Positions 23,230-35,600 of a stretch of 60,000 nucleotides of DNA are shown one piece after another. Each line of letters opens with the position of its first letter. Position 1 is the first letter of the stretch. Origin of the DNA: Lingula anatina (Eukaryota; Brachiopoda; Lingulata; Lingulida; Lingulidae); assembly GCF_001039355.2 (NCBI RefSeq), contig NW_019775395.1:173884-233883 (forward strand). The letters are read 5' to 3'. Position numbers and translations under genes: made by a program. The notes beneath the pieces are model-generated. The model made no database searches. It was not told the DNA's origin and worked only from the letters and a program-made list of their open reading frames with translations.

Positions 23230-23328
23230 GAGGTGACAAAAGTGTTGCACCATTTTGCTTAAAGGTGAATGACAGGTGGGTTTGTTAGGTTTTTCAATAG
23301 GTATTTTATTGGTCAGTGACAGCTCAAA

Positions 23329-23456
23329 CAGATCAGCGGACAAACAGATCCGCGGATCAAAAATGTCGGACCCCCTTGAATGCTTGTTGCGTAATCCCCG
23401 TGGCGAATCTGTGGGTTGCCATATTTGATCCGCAGATCAGTAAGTCCGCTGTTCTG
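23329..23456. repeat. 128-bp inverted-repeat element inside the Tc1 remnant
   Basis: The arms are CAGATCAGCGGACAAACAGA followed by TCCGCGGATCAAAAATG, and the reverse complement of CATATTTGATCCGCAGATCA plus GTAAGTCCGCTGTTCTG. They are about 37 bp and match at most positions around a ~54-bp centre. A small MITE or an insertion in the Tc1 non-coding end. Confidence 0.65.
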
Positions 23457-23555
23457 ATTGCACTCTTAGTATCTTTACTATACAGGTTTACAGACCAGTG
23501 CTTTGTCTTTACAAAACACCTGCTATTTTGTCAGAATTAACCTTTGGCACCACGT

Positions 23556-24472
23556 GATCTCAATATGGCCACCACCTTTCTGGCCTTACACTGCTTAAGG
23601 TTCAGTTATGTTTTGGGGGCTGTGTTGGCACAGGTTTTAAACACACTTTTAATTAAATCATTTCTGGAAAAGGGGCGATCTTTTGCCACTTGATTTCCAA
23701 GCTCATTCCATCTGTTTTAACTGGGGATAACGTCTGGTGATTGGGCAGGCCAGTCCACCCTGTTGATGTCAGCCCTTGTTCTGTGGAGTGCAGCATTATC
23801 AGCTTGAAAAACAAACGAATGGTTTCTGTCCCCAAAGACGTTTTCTGCCAATGGCAAAAGGTGCTGGTCCAGAATTTCAATGTAAGTTTAAATTGATCAA
23901 CACCAGTTCACCAATTCCGTAGAGACCAATGCAACCCCAAACCAATATTGAAGTGGACAGTCTAGTGAGGAAATGCATATTCTCTGGCATTTGAGACGTG
24001 GATGACGTTCTCCCACTCTCATTTGTCCACCCACGTTGCTCCAGGTGAAAATGGACGCATCAGCTGTCCATGCCGCATTTCTTTTAGCCTGTGTCAATCT
24101 ACTGTTTACCAACGTGAAAGGTGGTTTTTACCTGGGAACCCTAGTGTGAATTCCTGAGGCCCGGAGCCTTCTTTTAACAGTCCTTTTGCTAATCTCAACC
24201 TGCAAATTGCGCTGAGCCACTGCAAATGATATTTGCTGCACGGCTCAAATCCCCTTAACCTTGATGGCATAAAAAAAAAACGCATGTCGATTCTGGCAAT
24301 AGTCTTCTTTAAGAAGTCAATTCTTGGTACTTTACGGGCATCACTAGTGTCCTCCATCCTTCTGCAAACCCTGACCCTGACCGCGGCTCTCTGGGGGACA
24401 TCTCCACCCTCGCTCCCTCAGAGATACAATTTCTTCTCTTTCTTTATTTGTAAGTTCCCGTACCTTCACCAT
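23556..24472 (-). pseudogene. Tc1-like transposase remnant
   Basis: An ATG (24472-24470, minus strand) opens MVKVRELTNKEREEIV, like Tc1 N termini with their helix-turn-helix. Further on, across frameshifts, come FTWSNVGGQMRV, a FGVALVS segment (family WGCISS), FQADNAALH with the second catalytic Asp, and PAQSPDV followed by RWNELG. The segment between WTAD and FTW is shortened, apparently removing the FSDES region that carries the first catalytic Asp, and the codon expected for the catalytic Glu reads TAA. The protein is clearly inactive. Confidence 0.78.
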
Positions 24473-24540
24473 GGTAGAAATTCGACAGCCAGAATGGTGT
24501 TAAACGTTGGATGACACCCTTCATGGCGCACATGGATGAA

Positions 24541-27500
24541 AATTCATCACTGGTTACGCGAACAATAAATCGCGAATCACAAAGTAAGAAAGGGGTTTCC
24601 CATGTCACCTAGTGCACTATTCACACAGATGTTGTAATATTTATATCACCCCTTTGTAGTTGTATATTGTTGGCATTAAACATTTGCATTAAACATTTTC
24701 TCCATTTTTTTTTTTTTTGGCACATTCGCTTACAATAAACTTTTTCGTGTAAATAGTAACTTGGATCGAAAAGAGCTGTATTCTAACCATATTTTCTTCG
24801 CAGTGAAGATAATTTAATTTGTTCCATTCCTACCATTTGAGATTAAATGTTATGTTTTTGGACCAGTTGCCCTATTAATTGAATCCAGCAAGAAAAAGGC
24901 GGGAACATATTTACGTAAAGTAAGCTTATTTGATTCTGCACGATTTTTTGCACTTTTTTTATCCTTTTTGTTTTACTGCTTGGAATTTCCAATTTTCAGC
25001 GATGCACTAAAAAGATTATGAGTGACATTTTCTTTCTGTTTTTTTATTCCTCTGTTTTGATTTCACGTTAATTGCCTACAGGTAGTCTTAGTATGGGTCC
25101 GAGCCAAGAACAAGAACAGGTCGAGGTTAGACTGGTCGGTTGAAAATTGCAAAGGTGCCAAATAACCTATTGAACTCTTACTGAATAAAGCAATACTCAA
25201 CACAATAGCAGAATTTTAAATATTAGTCATTTTTGTAAGACCTGATAGATCCTTAAGAACCATCTTGTCAAATTTATAAGTCTATCAAAAGCTCTAAATT
25301 TTGTTCCAGATGAGCCCATATGTTTTATTACAATTATTTCCCTTTCGCCCGTGTGAGAGGCTCCCAAATTTCTGTCAGTACGAAACACCTTTCCTATCGG
25401 TCAAATGGATGTCCCACCTCCAATCCTATGTGGTTTACAAATGTTTACAAATGATCACATGACAACTGTTAACCGTTCTTCATAGTATCGCTTCAAAGTG
25501 CAGTATCTGTTTTTATCAGGTTAATATCTGATACGTCCCTTACAAGGAACTTTGATATTAAACCGATTTTTGGAACTGGGCGGGGCATAAAAAAACGTTC
25601 TTAATAGTGTTTTTTTTATTCAATATATCGTATTTAACATGGCTTAGGGATAAGAAAAGCTAAAATACCTGTGAAGATAGCCTTATTGTGTACCATTTGT
25701 TGAGAACATACAACTCCCCAAATATGTTTTCCACGGTGATTCTCTAGAAGTAAAAAAATGACCATAAAATAAATAGTAGCCGTCGCCAAAGGACTCCACT
25801 AGAACATAAAGACACCACTAGAAACCACTAAATGATATTTCCGCTAATTTAACAGTTTAATTAGAGACCGGCAGTGTTTCATATGAAATCTCAAATTAAA
25901 CATTCTTCATATAGCGAAGAAGTCTATAGTGATACAGGCAGTGCAGGCGACCGAATCTCAAATGTATAAATGTGGTCGTCTCGTGACGTCATTAGGCTCT
26001 AACCAGCCAAGACCTCTTCCCTGACAGGGTTTTGTATTAAATAGAAAGCTTATTAAAGAGAGATCAACCGATGATTATATCCAGAAACCCCTATCAACAC
26101 CGTCAATTATATCCTATTTTCCATTCATAAAGCATATTGCATTTTGCTTCCAATCCATACCTGAGCTATTTTGCCGCGAGAAAGCCAGTACAATGATGTT
26201 TTTTCTTTACAGTTTATAAATAGACCCTGGCGAGGTACCGGTGTTACATGTGAATATTAGTATTAGCTAATACTGAAGTAAAATACCACAGTGTTACTTG
26301 GAAGGGGACCATCAGAAGTTTGCGTAGGATGCGTGCACCGTGTAACAGTAACACGAAACTGTTTACACGCACCACTGGGAAAATCTGAGACGAAGTACAG
26401 AGTGTTTCAAATCGCTCGGCTAATTTGAACCACTTATCTCCCTTAACTGGGCGCGCGCGCAAGGCCGGTGTCCACTTTCGACTGACCACGCAAGTTAAGT
26501 CGACCTTTTCCTCGAGGGAAGCAAAACATCAATAAGAGCATAAAGCTGTGTGATGGCCGAATACAAGAACTCGTAGTCTATCTTAATTAACTACAGTGGG
26601 CACAGTAGATTGGCCATAAAGAGAGGAACATTGACTTGAAGGATTTTCCTTTCTGCGTGATAAACGCATATCGTTCATCATTTCAAAAATCGTGGACTTC
26701 GTCTGTACGATAGCGAGTACAGTGAATGAGAACTGAGAATTTTAACAGCGGATAAGAACAAGGCAACTCTCTCTAGATGACGGCAGAATTCTTGGCAGTC
26801 AGTGGGGAAGGAGGATAAAGGGTTAAAAGGGATAAAAGGTGAAAAGAATTAAGCGCGGAACAGCTTGATCAGTGTTGCTAATTACGGTCCTTACCTACAA
26901 TACGCATAAACAGGTAAGTAATCATGTGTAGAATATTATATTATATTAATAGATGTATGTATCAATGAAACATTTCAGATTATCTACGATGACCCAAAAT
27001 CGTATAATATTCTTTGGTAATTGGCATGATACGGTATGTTTGATACAGTGGTCTAGGATGCCGTTTTTCTGTACTCATCCTCCCAACTTGTCGAGTTTTT
27101 GACCTGTCAGATATATTTTCTTTGTGAGTGTCTGATTATTATAAAATACTTGGTGCAATGAACGCCGGGTGTTATAGGCTACCATTATATATCACAGGGG
27201 CGGACGGTACATATGTATCTGAATAGGTAACCTTATCGTCATGCAAAATATGTATGTTTATATACACAAACATCTCTCAGGCACGAGGAAGTGCGTTGCT
27301 TTCAGAAATATCTGTTCATACTTTCCCCAGGCTATACCATAAAGTGCATGGCTACAGACTGTTATGAACCTTTTTATACATATGTAATGAATGTCTTAAA
27401 CTTATATAAATTTTGGACGCGTAATTCAAGCGTGGGCTCGAAATAGGACATTGCGATTTCGACTTACTTAGCGGATAACGCAATCCAAAAGATTCCACGT

Positions 27501-29623
27501 TTCGTGTCAGATTTACGTACGGTCGCACAAAGAAAACCCAAGTCCACGTATTGGCCAGTTTAACGATTTATTCATCGACGCTCGGTATCTACATATTCTA
27601 AGTGAAGTCTCCGATTCCTAATTCCCAGAAATCACGTCTGTTCCGTGCTCCGTCTCTGTCAATCTCCTTCTCCTTCCCTTTTTTCAAGGTATCAATTCCG
27701 ATCGCTTATATACTAATTATCTTAGGTTTGTGCACGCAAAATTTAATTACTTATAATTGTATAGTTAATTTCCTTACATCAGCGTTATACAAAGAGGCCG
27801 CCACGTTACTCAAGAACTATTGGACCACAACACATTACATCATACGACCTCATAAAATATCTTTTTGATCTTTGATCTGTCGGACACAAGACGATACCAG
27901 TTTGTTATTGAGCGTATTTAATGCATATTTGACCGTGCGTTATCTGGTTTGTATACCCGAGTTTTTGAAGTGCGTGACGGGATGAGCTCCGCACCTGGAA
28001 CACTGGTGACGCCCTTCGATCTTCCTACCGCAAAAGGTTATCGACACCAATTTTTTTAATCGATTCAGGCTTATTATGTTTGAATGAAAATTCAAGCTTT
28101 TAAGATTCAAAATAAATGAAGGACAGAAATAGAAAAAAATCCGGAATAAGAGACACCAGTGATTTACACTTAGATACAGAAAAATCATCATTTGATAAAT
28201 TCCCATTTTTCATAATTTATTCAAATTGGCACAAAAACAAGTCAAATCATGTTTTGTAAATGTATTGTCAATTGTACTAAACTGGATGAACACTAATTAA
28301 CGATACTACTTGGCCAAGTATATGGTCCTGTATCTCTGACCTGTGATGCACATTTTGATGAAGGATCTTCGTCATTTACGAATTCAGTTCAGGTCATAAT
28401 GGATTGCTGGTCAACATGAACCGATTTTGACTTCCAAGGCGCGCCAAACGCCTGTTGTCTCTGACGTTGGGTGAAGTGGAATAACCGGGAGGTTTCTTGC
28501 CACTCATATCGCAGCATTTGGTCAGAATTTCTGACACCTGACTTAATATCTTGCAATTTCCCCCAACTGTCCTATTGGCACTCCAGCAGGGTAGCTTCCA
28601 ATTGCATGTCACCTCAAATCTATGGTGCTTCGACTGTTTGATATTTTGGCCAAAAATTAACCATAAGTGTGTTTTTGCAGTGACTCAATAAACCAAATGG
28701 GGACATTGTAAAAAGCGTAGATCAGACAAGTGTTTTGAATTATTTGAAAAAGAACGAAATGTTGCATGAAAGTTGCCAAAATTTGGCCATCAGTGTAAAT
28801 GCACTTTAAGACTCTTCTGGAGATGCAACTTACATGCAATTATACAACCATCATGTGTTATAATGAATTAAATCACCGAAGGACATTAAACTGCCAGCTT
28901 AGATCTAGCAGTTATTCCAAATTAACATTGGCAATGCAGGTATTTTGATTGAGCACATAGCCGGCATTATTCCGATGAATCGTGAAATGACTGTTATTAT
29001 TGTCCCATAATACCGAGAACGGCGTCAATGGTTAAAGCAACAATATATGGAACGAAGTACATGTATTTTCTCTCCTTCGAACAAAACGGTTTTGAAACGT
29101 CCCATTGCTGACGTCAACAATTTAACCAAATATCAGACAGTTCCCGGCCTGGCAGCAATGCAATGCTGCTTTCTGTTAAGCAATATGGCCTACTGCTGGG
29201 CTGGCTACTGGAAGATTACTATTATGAGCACGCCTGTAAGACTTAAGCAATAGATCGATGCGGCACGCGATTTGAGCGTGTGTTTGTGTGTCTGTGTAAA
29301 CATCATCCAAAAGCCCTCACGCTGTATGTCACCGGTATTACACCCGTATTGGCGTCCGTTTTATGATTAATTTTCCATCTCGGAGATGATTTAATAGCAA
29401 GGACTTCTAATTGTTGCCATTTATGTCGTTCCTGAAAAGGAAATACGAAGTAGCATATTAAGGATGAGCTGCGTATATAAGCAGAGAAGTCGTTTTTTGC
29501 ATAATTTTCAAAAATAGTGGCTTCCATCGAGATACATTTTATTCACTTTTAGCTGCATTTTCCATACGTATATTCTAATATTTTAAGCAGTAGGCCTATC
29601 TGTTAAAGACAGAATGTTTGGGA
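24541..29623. other. Intergenic, gene-free
   Basis: No supported exon. A strong splice-donor-like AACAG|GTAAGTAA lies at about 26913 without a recognisable coding exon before it. Confidence 0.35.
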
Positions 29624-29841
29624 CCATTCCCACAGATATTTGGATCGATCTATCTTCCTGGGTAGTCTCGCTAAATTGCTATCAACATAACCGACTTATA
29701 TGTCTGTCAAGCCTAGTAAAGCTGTTAGAGGGTAATTATCTTTACCCTAGCTGATTTGGTAGGCATAACAGTTGATAGCAATTTATTGAGACTCCCCAGG
29801 GAGTTAGACCGACCCAGATGGATCGATCTAGGCATGGGAAC
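29624..29841. repeat. Palindromic MITE-like element, copy 2
   Basis: 218 bp, starting CCATTCCCACAGATATTTGG and ending with GATCGATCTAGGCATGGGAA, with internal GTAGTCTCGCTAAATTGCTA / TAGCAATTTATTGAGACTCC inverted pairing. It is the most diverged of the three copies. Confidence 0.78.
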
Positions 29842-31146
29842 CCAGTCTTTGCCACAAAATATGACATTCTTTCACGCCAATTGTGGTAAAAGTGATAGGA
29901 CGGTAGAATATAATCCAATGAAACTAAATTTCAACACTTTGATGAATTTTGCTATCCATAGTGGGTTTATACATGTAAAACAAAAAAAGCGGTAGTTTTT
30001 GGATTTATTGCAAGCGTCATTTAACAAGTGTAGTAACGGCTGGGGATTAGCATCGTGGTAAATTTTTTAAAAGATTAATTTGAAGACACCTAACAGGTTT
30101 ATTTGCACAGGAACATATTAACGCTCCAAAAGGCAGTAACATACTGTTATTTACGTGACATCTAAGATGCACTAGAATAATTGACCGTCATTCAGGTCGA
30201 AGTCGGTTTGCATTGCTTCTAGGTGTTTAATTTCATAACGCATTTTGCTACACTAACTCATTGCGCGTGCACGTGGTTCTTTCTCGAACACGATCTCACA
30301 CTAAGGTACTGGTAGAACGAACTGAATATTAACAACAAACACTCTAACAACACACGCGCGCACACGTGTATAAACACATACGTGCTCATGCTATCAATGC
30401 ACGCACACACTTAAAAAAACACACACACATATACACACGCTTATGTTAAAAAAGGTTTAACTCAGTAAAGAAAAAAGAAACAATGCTTTATTTATACCGA
30501 CTCAGCCCCTTCTTTTTATAACGATCCCAAGTGCCTTGCAGGTGTTATGAACCCATTTGAATTTCCGTTGGAGTGACGGAAGTGTCAAAATTGCGTGTCT
30601 TGATCCCCGTCTAGGTAGGAGAAATCTACATTTCTTAACACGCAATTCTTTATTGAGCTTATGTATGAAAACGCCAAGGAGGAAATTAACGTTTTCATCG
30701 CGCAATCAATGTAATGAAAATATTCCGTTATTGAGATAGTGCGGTCAAGGGATCAAAGTTTCATTCTTCCGTGGCGTGTTGCCTTCGCCGATTTACCGTG
30801 ATATCTGTATTTTGATTTGAGAAAATTGCTGTCGCAGAAATTTATTAGACCTGACAAAAGTGTATTGTTTTCCACTTTTATGTAAACCTTATCTTGCCAA
30901 ACAGCAACTGACACTAATAACCTAATATCTAGGTGCAATTTTATAATGCCCAAGAGCCTCTGTTTTCGATTTGGAAATACTGACGCGACGTTAAATGTTT
31001 TGTGATTGGTGTTATTTTGGAAATTACGGTGGCTTCGAGAAAAACGAGAGTGAGATAGCCAGAGTAATAGTTCAGATCAATAGTTATGCAAGAAATTCTG
31101 AGCGAAAAGTCATACTCCACTTAAGTATGAGTGCGCGATCGACTAC

Positions 31147-31184
<38 letters not shown>

Positions 31185-32272
31185 CTGTTCTTTATTTACA
31201 AAACAACTTAATGGAGTGAAGAGAACAAATATTTTTTTTCGGAAAATGAAATCTCACGAAGCACTCTTTGATCTTCACAGCATAACAAGGCTGAGATTAG
31301 CACGAGCGTCAAAGCAGGGTCAGTCTTCCCCTTATTTATATCGCTTCCCATTGAAATATAATCCCCAGGCTTTGGATCTATAGAAAAAATACCACGACTT
31401 GGGAAATTAATGCAAGAAGAAGCGCTTTGCGGATAAAGATGAGTCGCCCGTTGGGCAAGACTTTAAGAGTTATGTTACACGTACTAACTAGACTTCGAGA
31501 AGAGGTGTTACAATTTTGTCAACTGTGAAATCATTTATCCATAATGTGATCAGGTTCGTCTTTCGCTCGCCATTCAAAACCAAACTTCCATAACTTGAAG
31601 ATTGCATTCAAAGAAATTAACTGACTCTTAAACTTTTTTTTACCATCCCGTGCCACACTCTTTCAGTGCAACAACTACATACAGTGATACACTCGTATAT
31701 CTGAATATGGCAGAATAGCGATTCCGGTGCGGCAACAAATTCAAACCGGACACTTTTAGATTTTTTGTCTCTGAAACTCTGAACAATAAAGTCTTTATAT
31801 TAATACATTTGCTACACTTGTATTTTATTCTGTTAGTCTATTAGAGGTCAATATCGGAGCAGAGAGTTTTACCGTCGTTGCTAAAAGGATCCTTGCATGT
31901 TCTTAAACGTCACGCAGTGCCGACAGCCTCTTGTTAAGTTATCACGGATGGTTTCCATAATAATAATTGCGGTCGTAACATATGCAGCAGCTTGGGATGG
32001 ATGTACTTGTACTTTTAACCAAAGGCCAGCTTGTTTTGCAAAATTTCTTGCTGGCCAGAGTACAAAAAATGTACACAGAGCAAGCATGTAGATACATGTC
32101 TGTGAATACATTGTGAAAAAACCTTCCTTTGGCCTTGGTAGAAGGTAGTTTGTAGTTTGTATGCTTCCCTTAGGGATAAGGTCGATTAAGGACTGAACAG
32201 ATCCATAAAGGCAGTTATGAAGTTGGAGCATATTGTTCATCGGCAATATGTGGCTTTACTTTCAAACTTTAC
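29842..32272. other. Gene-free interval with microsatellites
   Basis: CA/CG-rich imperfect repeats lie at 30350-30440 and a (GA)n run at about 31149-31180. No exon was recognised. Confidence 0.4.
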
Positions 32273-32452
32273 CTTTGATAGTAATCTCATGTCATGCTGA
32301 GGTGTGCGCTTCATGTCAGCTCTGTCTATCACCCAACCAGACTGTTTTTATAATTAAAAGTTGTCTTTAATAGTAGTCTTATGTCATGCTAAGGTGAGCA
32401 CTACATGTTAACCATGTCTATCACCCAACCAAACTGTTTTTTCATAATCATA
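32273..32452. repeat. Tandem duplication, about 92-bp period
   Basis: Two imperfect direct copies share ATGTCATGCT, then CTATCACCCAACCA, then AACTGTTTTT, offset by about 92 bp. Confidence 0.75.
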
Positions 32453-32472
32453 TTACATTAAGAGAACACTGG

Positions 32473-32617
32473 CAGGACCGTAGCCAAGGGGGGTTCGGGG
32501 GTTTGCCAGGAAAAGGTCCCTTCTGGGTAGAATTTTATCTACACCGAGGTTTCATGGTAAAAGGTCCACTTTTTAAGAAAAACAACCCCCCTTATGAAAT
32601 TGCTGGCTACGGGCCTG
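32473..32617. mobile_element. hAT-like non-autonomous element, copy 1
   Basis: It starts CAGGACCGTAGCCAAGG and ends TGGCTACGGGCCTG, giving ~14-bp terminal inverted repeats with CAGG ends typical of hAT elements. The interior carries two AAAAGGTCC motifs and a purine-rich strand. No clear target-site duplication is left. Confidence 0.72.
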
Positions 32618-35600
32618 GAACAGCCTCTTCCCCATATGCAACGCAGGGTGTTCGCTTCCACGTTATGGAAGATTATTGCATGCAGCACATTCTAATAAAA
32701 AAGGACGCACCATGTGGTAAGATAATTGCTGGCTTTTGTGTAAAGGTGTCAACATGGCCGGTGGTTTTTTCTCTGCTGTTTTATCAACGTTGATTCAGAC
32801 GAGCACTTATACTGAGGCATATTTTCTGGTAAGGATCTTAAACGACAGGCGACCAAATTAATCTCTTACTCAGAGGGCGGTATACAGAGAGAACTTAACA
32901 CTTCGAACCTCTGACTATTGAATTATGTCCTCTGGTTTCGTATTTTTAATACAAATCGCTCAAGTCAACGTCCGAAAGCTAGTCATAATTAACATTCAAT
33001 CTCCGTTCTTTATCCATAATATTGCAATAAAAATGCAGGGAAAATATTCGATCACAGCTGAATACTAACGCTCAGACACACACACAAAAAAACAAATGAT
33101 TGAAGACTAGAGTAATATTTCTTGGAAGTATTCCATTTCATTAGAAAGGTATTTGCGTTTTTTTATTTGATGAAAATGATGTCTTCCGGTGCGCATTTAG
33201 GATGATTCCCGTTTATCAACCAGATCGTGAATGATCCCTGGTGATTAGAAATATGGGGAGTATATAGCAGTCACACGAGCGCTGAATGGGGTTCGATGCG
33301 TAGGGATTTATTTCCTTATCAGCTTACAAAATGTTGAAATAAAGATCTCATATGAGATAAGGCTGTCACGTCCATTCTACATCACGGTTAATTTGCCAAG
33401 TCTACCTGATGACGTAACATCAGCGTTTTTTTGTGATAAAATCAACCAATCAATCAATTAAGCCATCAATCAATCATATCGACCGCAGTCGATCGTCGAC
33501 ATCATTATTTAAGCAACAGCATAAATAGATTTCCAGAACCTACGGTCCTCCATGACACTGGCAATCTCAGTTATGTTATCCAAGCCAATGTCCTCAAGGA
33601 GAACCTTGACGTAAGTTATATCGCTTTTAACCAAATTTCTTTACCTAGACAACTATCAACACCGTTTTAACACGTATTTTATCACAACGATAAGGACAAC
33701 AACCAGGTGCCAGGAAATCTTGAAAAGCTTACTTGTGACATTATCAATAACGAGGCAAAATAATCCCCTTGTTTATTGGAATATCGTAACAAGGGGCTCG
33801 TATCTCCTAAACACAATTAAATATAAAAACCAAATGCTGGCACAAGATTGAAGATTACAACAACCTAGTCGTCAACTACGTCACTTTTCATCATGACAAT
33901 ATCTGACTTAGATACGTAGCTATCTCGGAAACCGATCACTATTTCACACCCATTTACAAAGCAGCTAAATTGACGATAAACGCCTGGCCAATCTTGCAGA
34001 GGCGCTTGCGGGAGGAGTGGGGGATAAAACAGCAAAATCGGACAACAATTTTTTGTTATCACACTGAAATCAAGATAGGAATTTTACATTAAGAAACGAG
34101 AAAAATGCTATTTTGCCAAATTCAGACTTCATAATGTATCTAACCCCTTTAAGCCGCTGCGAGCTTTCTCTTATACGTCATCCTGTACGTTAGGGTTAAT
34201 TAAGGCGATAACAATCGTACTCTGTTAAATACTAACAGTGACAAACACTCCCCCTCCCAAAAACGTGTCCTTGGGATTAGAATATCAGGGGTTAATCAAA
34301 CATTTTACTCTAAGGAAATGTAAAATAAGTCCAAGCCAACAACCAACATGTGGCTTTCAGCTTCCCTAAACAGTTGCTTTAATATCTTCCTAATTTTTTC
34401 CTGATTGATGAAGATAACCGTACAAGCCTGCCCCATAAATCTCAGCCATAAATCGACATCACGGTCCGTTGCGTACAAAAAGACTAGTATCTTCAGCTCT
34501 GCAAATCAGGTTAACTTGTCGTTGTCTATGAACCAATGCTATCAGAGGCATCATTAGGAGCCAATACTATCTAACTGTTCGGCGCCATAAAACTTTCGCG
34601 GTAAATTTCCTGCAGATTTCACCTTTGGTTGTTTGAAAGACAACCCACTTCCTGACTTATCAGTCAAACGCTAGGAGGATAAGAGGGATAGGACGCGCTT
34701 GAGTGGACGTCATCTGAACTGACCCTATCCTCAGATTAATCGCTTCTGTGCTACGCAAGGTCTGTTTACATTTGAGATAGAGCTGCGATCCCGGTTCGTT
34801 CCACTGTTGATGATGATAACGCAACTTCTTGTCATGTTTTTGAAATCGAAAAGTTGTTTGAAAAAAGCATTTAGGCATAATACTATAGATCTCTTGAATG
34901 GTTGGGGTAGTCAGATTTGAACCGTTGTGTATCTGTAAAGTGATCGGAATTTTAGGTTGTTCTTTTTCTGCTTTTGATAATGCTGTATAGACTGCGTTTT
35001 TAAATAGAGATCAAAAACTTGAAAAGAAAAAAAAGGACTATCCTGAGACGAGGGGAATATGTAAAGAAAAGACTGAGACTAAAGACAGTATCTGAAACAC
35101 GTTCAAACAAGGGGTGGCTAAAGACATAAGGCCTACCAAATTGTTGAATTGGTTAACGAGCGATGACTCTCTGCAAACGGGGTCAGTGTACAAAATTTAT
35201 TTTAATTTTCTTGACAAACGTTGTTATTGTCCTTGTACCCCCCACCCCACCTGACCCCCACTTCCGCGCCCCTCGAGCACACACCGGGAATAAAATCCTG
35301 AATTTACTAGAAACTGCCATTTTAGAAAAATGAGAAAGCGCATTTCCTGTGTTAAAACATGATCTTTATCCCCAAAGTTGTGCCTAAGAAGTTTTCAGTT
35401 TAAAGTGCCAAAGCTGATTTAAATATGATTCCATTAAAAGACGTGCAAACATTTTGATTATTTTGATCAAAGACAAAATTGTAAGAAGGGCCTCACTTTT
35501 TTCTGTGAGAAAAAATAGGTCAGGTAGTCCCACTGTGGTAGGTGTGCCACGAGGGCGAGAAAATGCGAGAACGAAAACAACACATGAAACATACCAGAAA

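Larger units (their letters stand above)
23230..24540 (-). mobile_element. Degraded Tc1/mariner transposon
   Basis: The element carries a dead Tc1-type transposase on the minus strand. The left end begins near 23230 with GAGGTGACAAAAGTGTTGCA, a plausible terminal repeat; the opposite end could not be matched and is approximate. Confidence 0.7.

Noticed and set aside
31881-32246. 121-codon open frame on the minus strand
   Set aside because: The longest small open frame in the gene-poor part, but it has no family motif, no splice context and low-quality composition.
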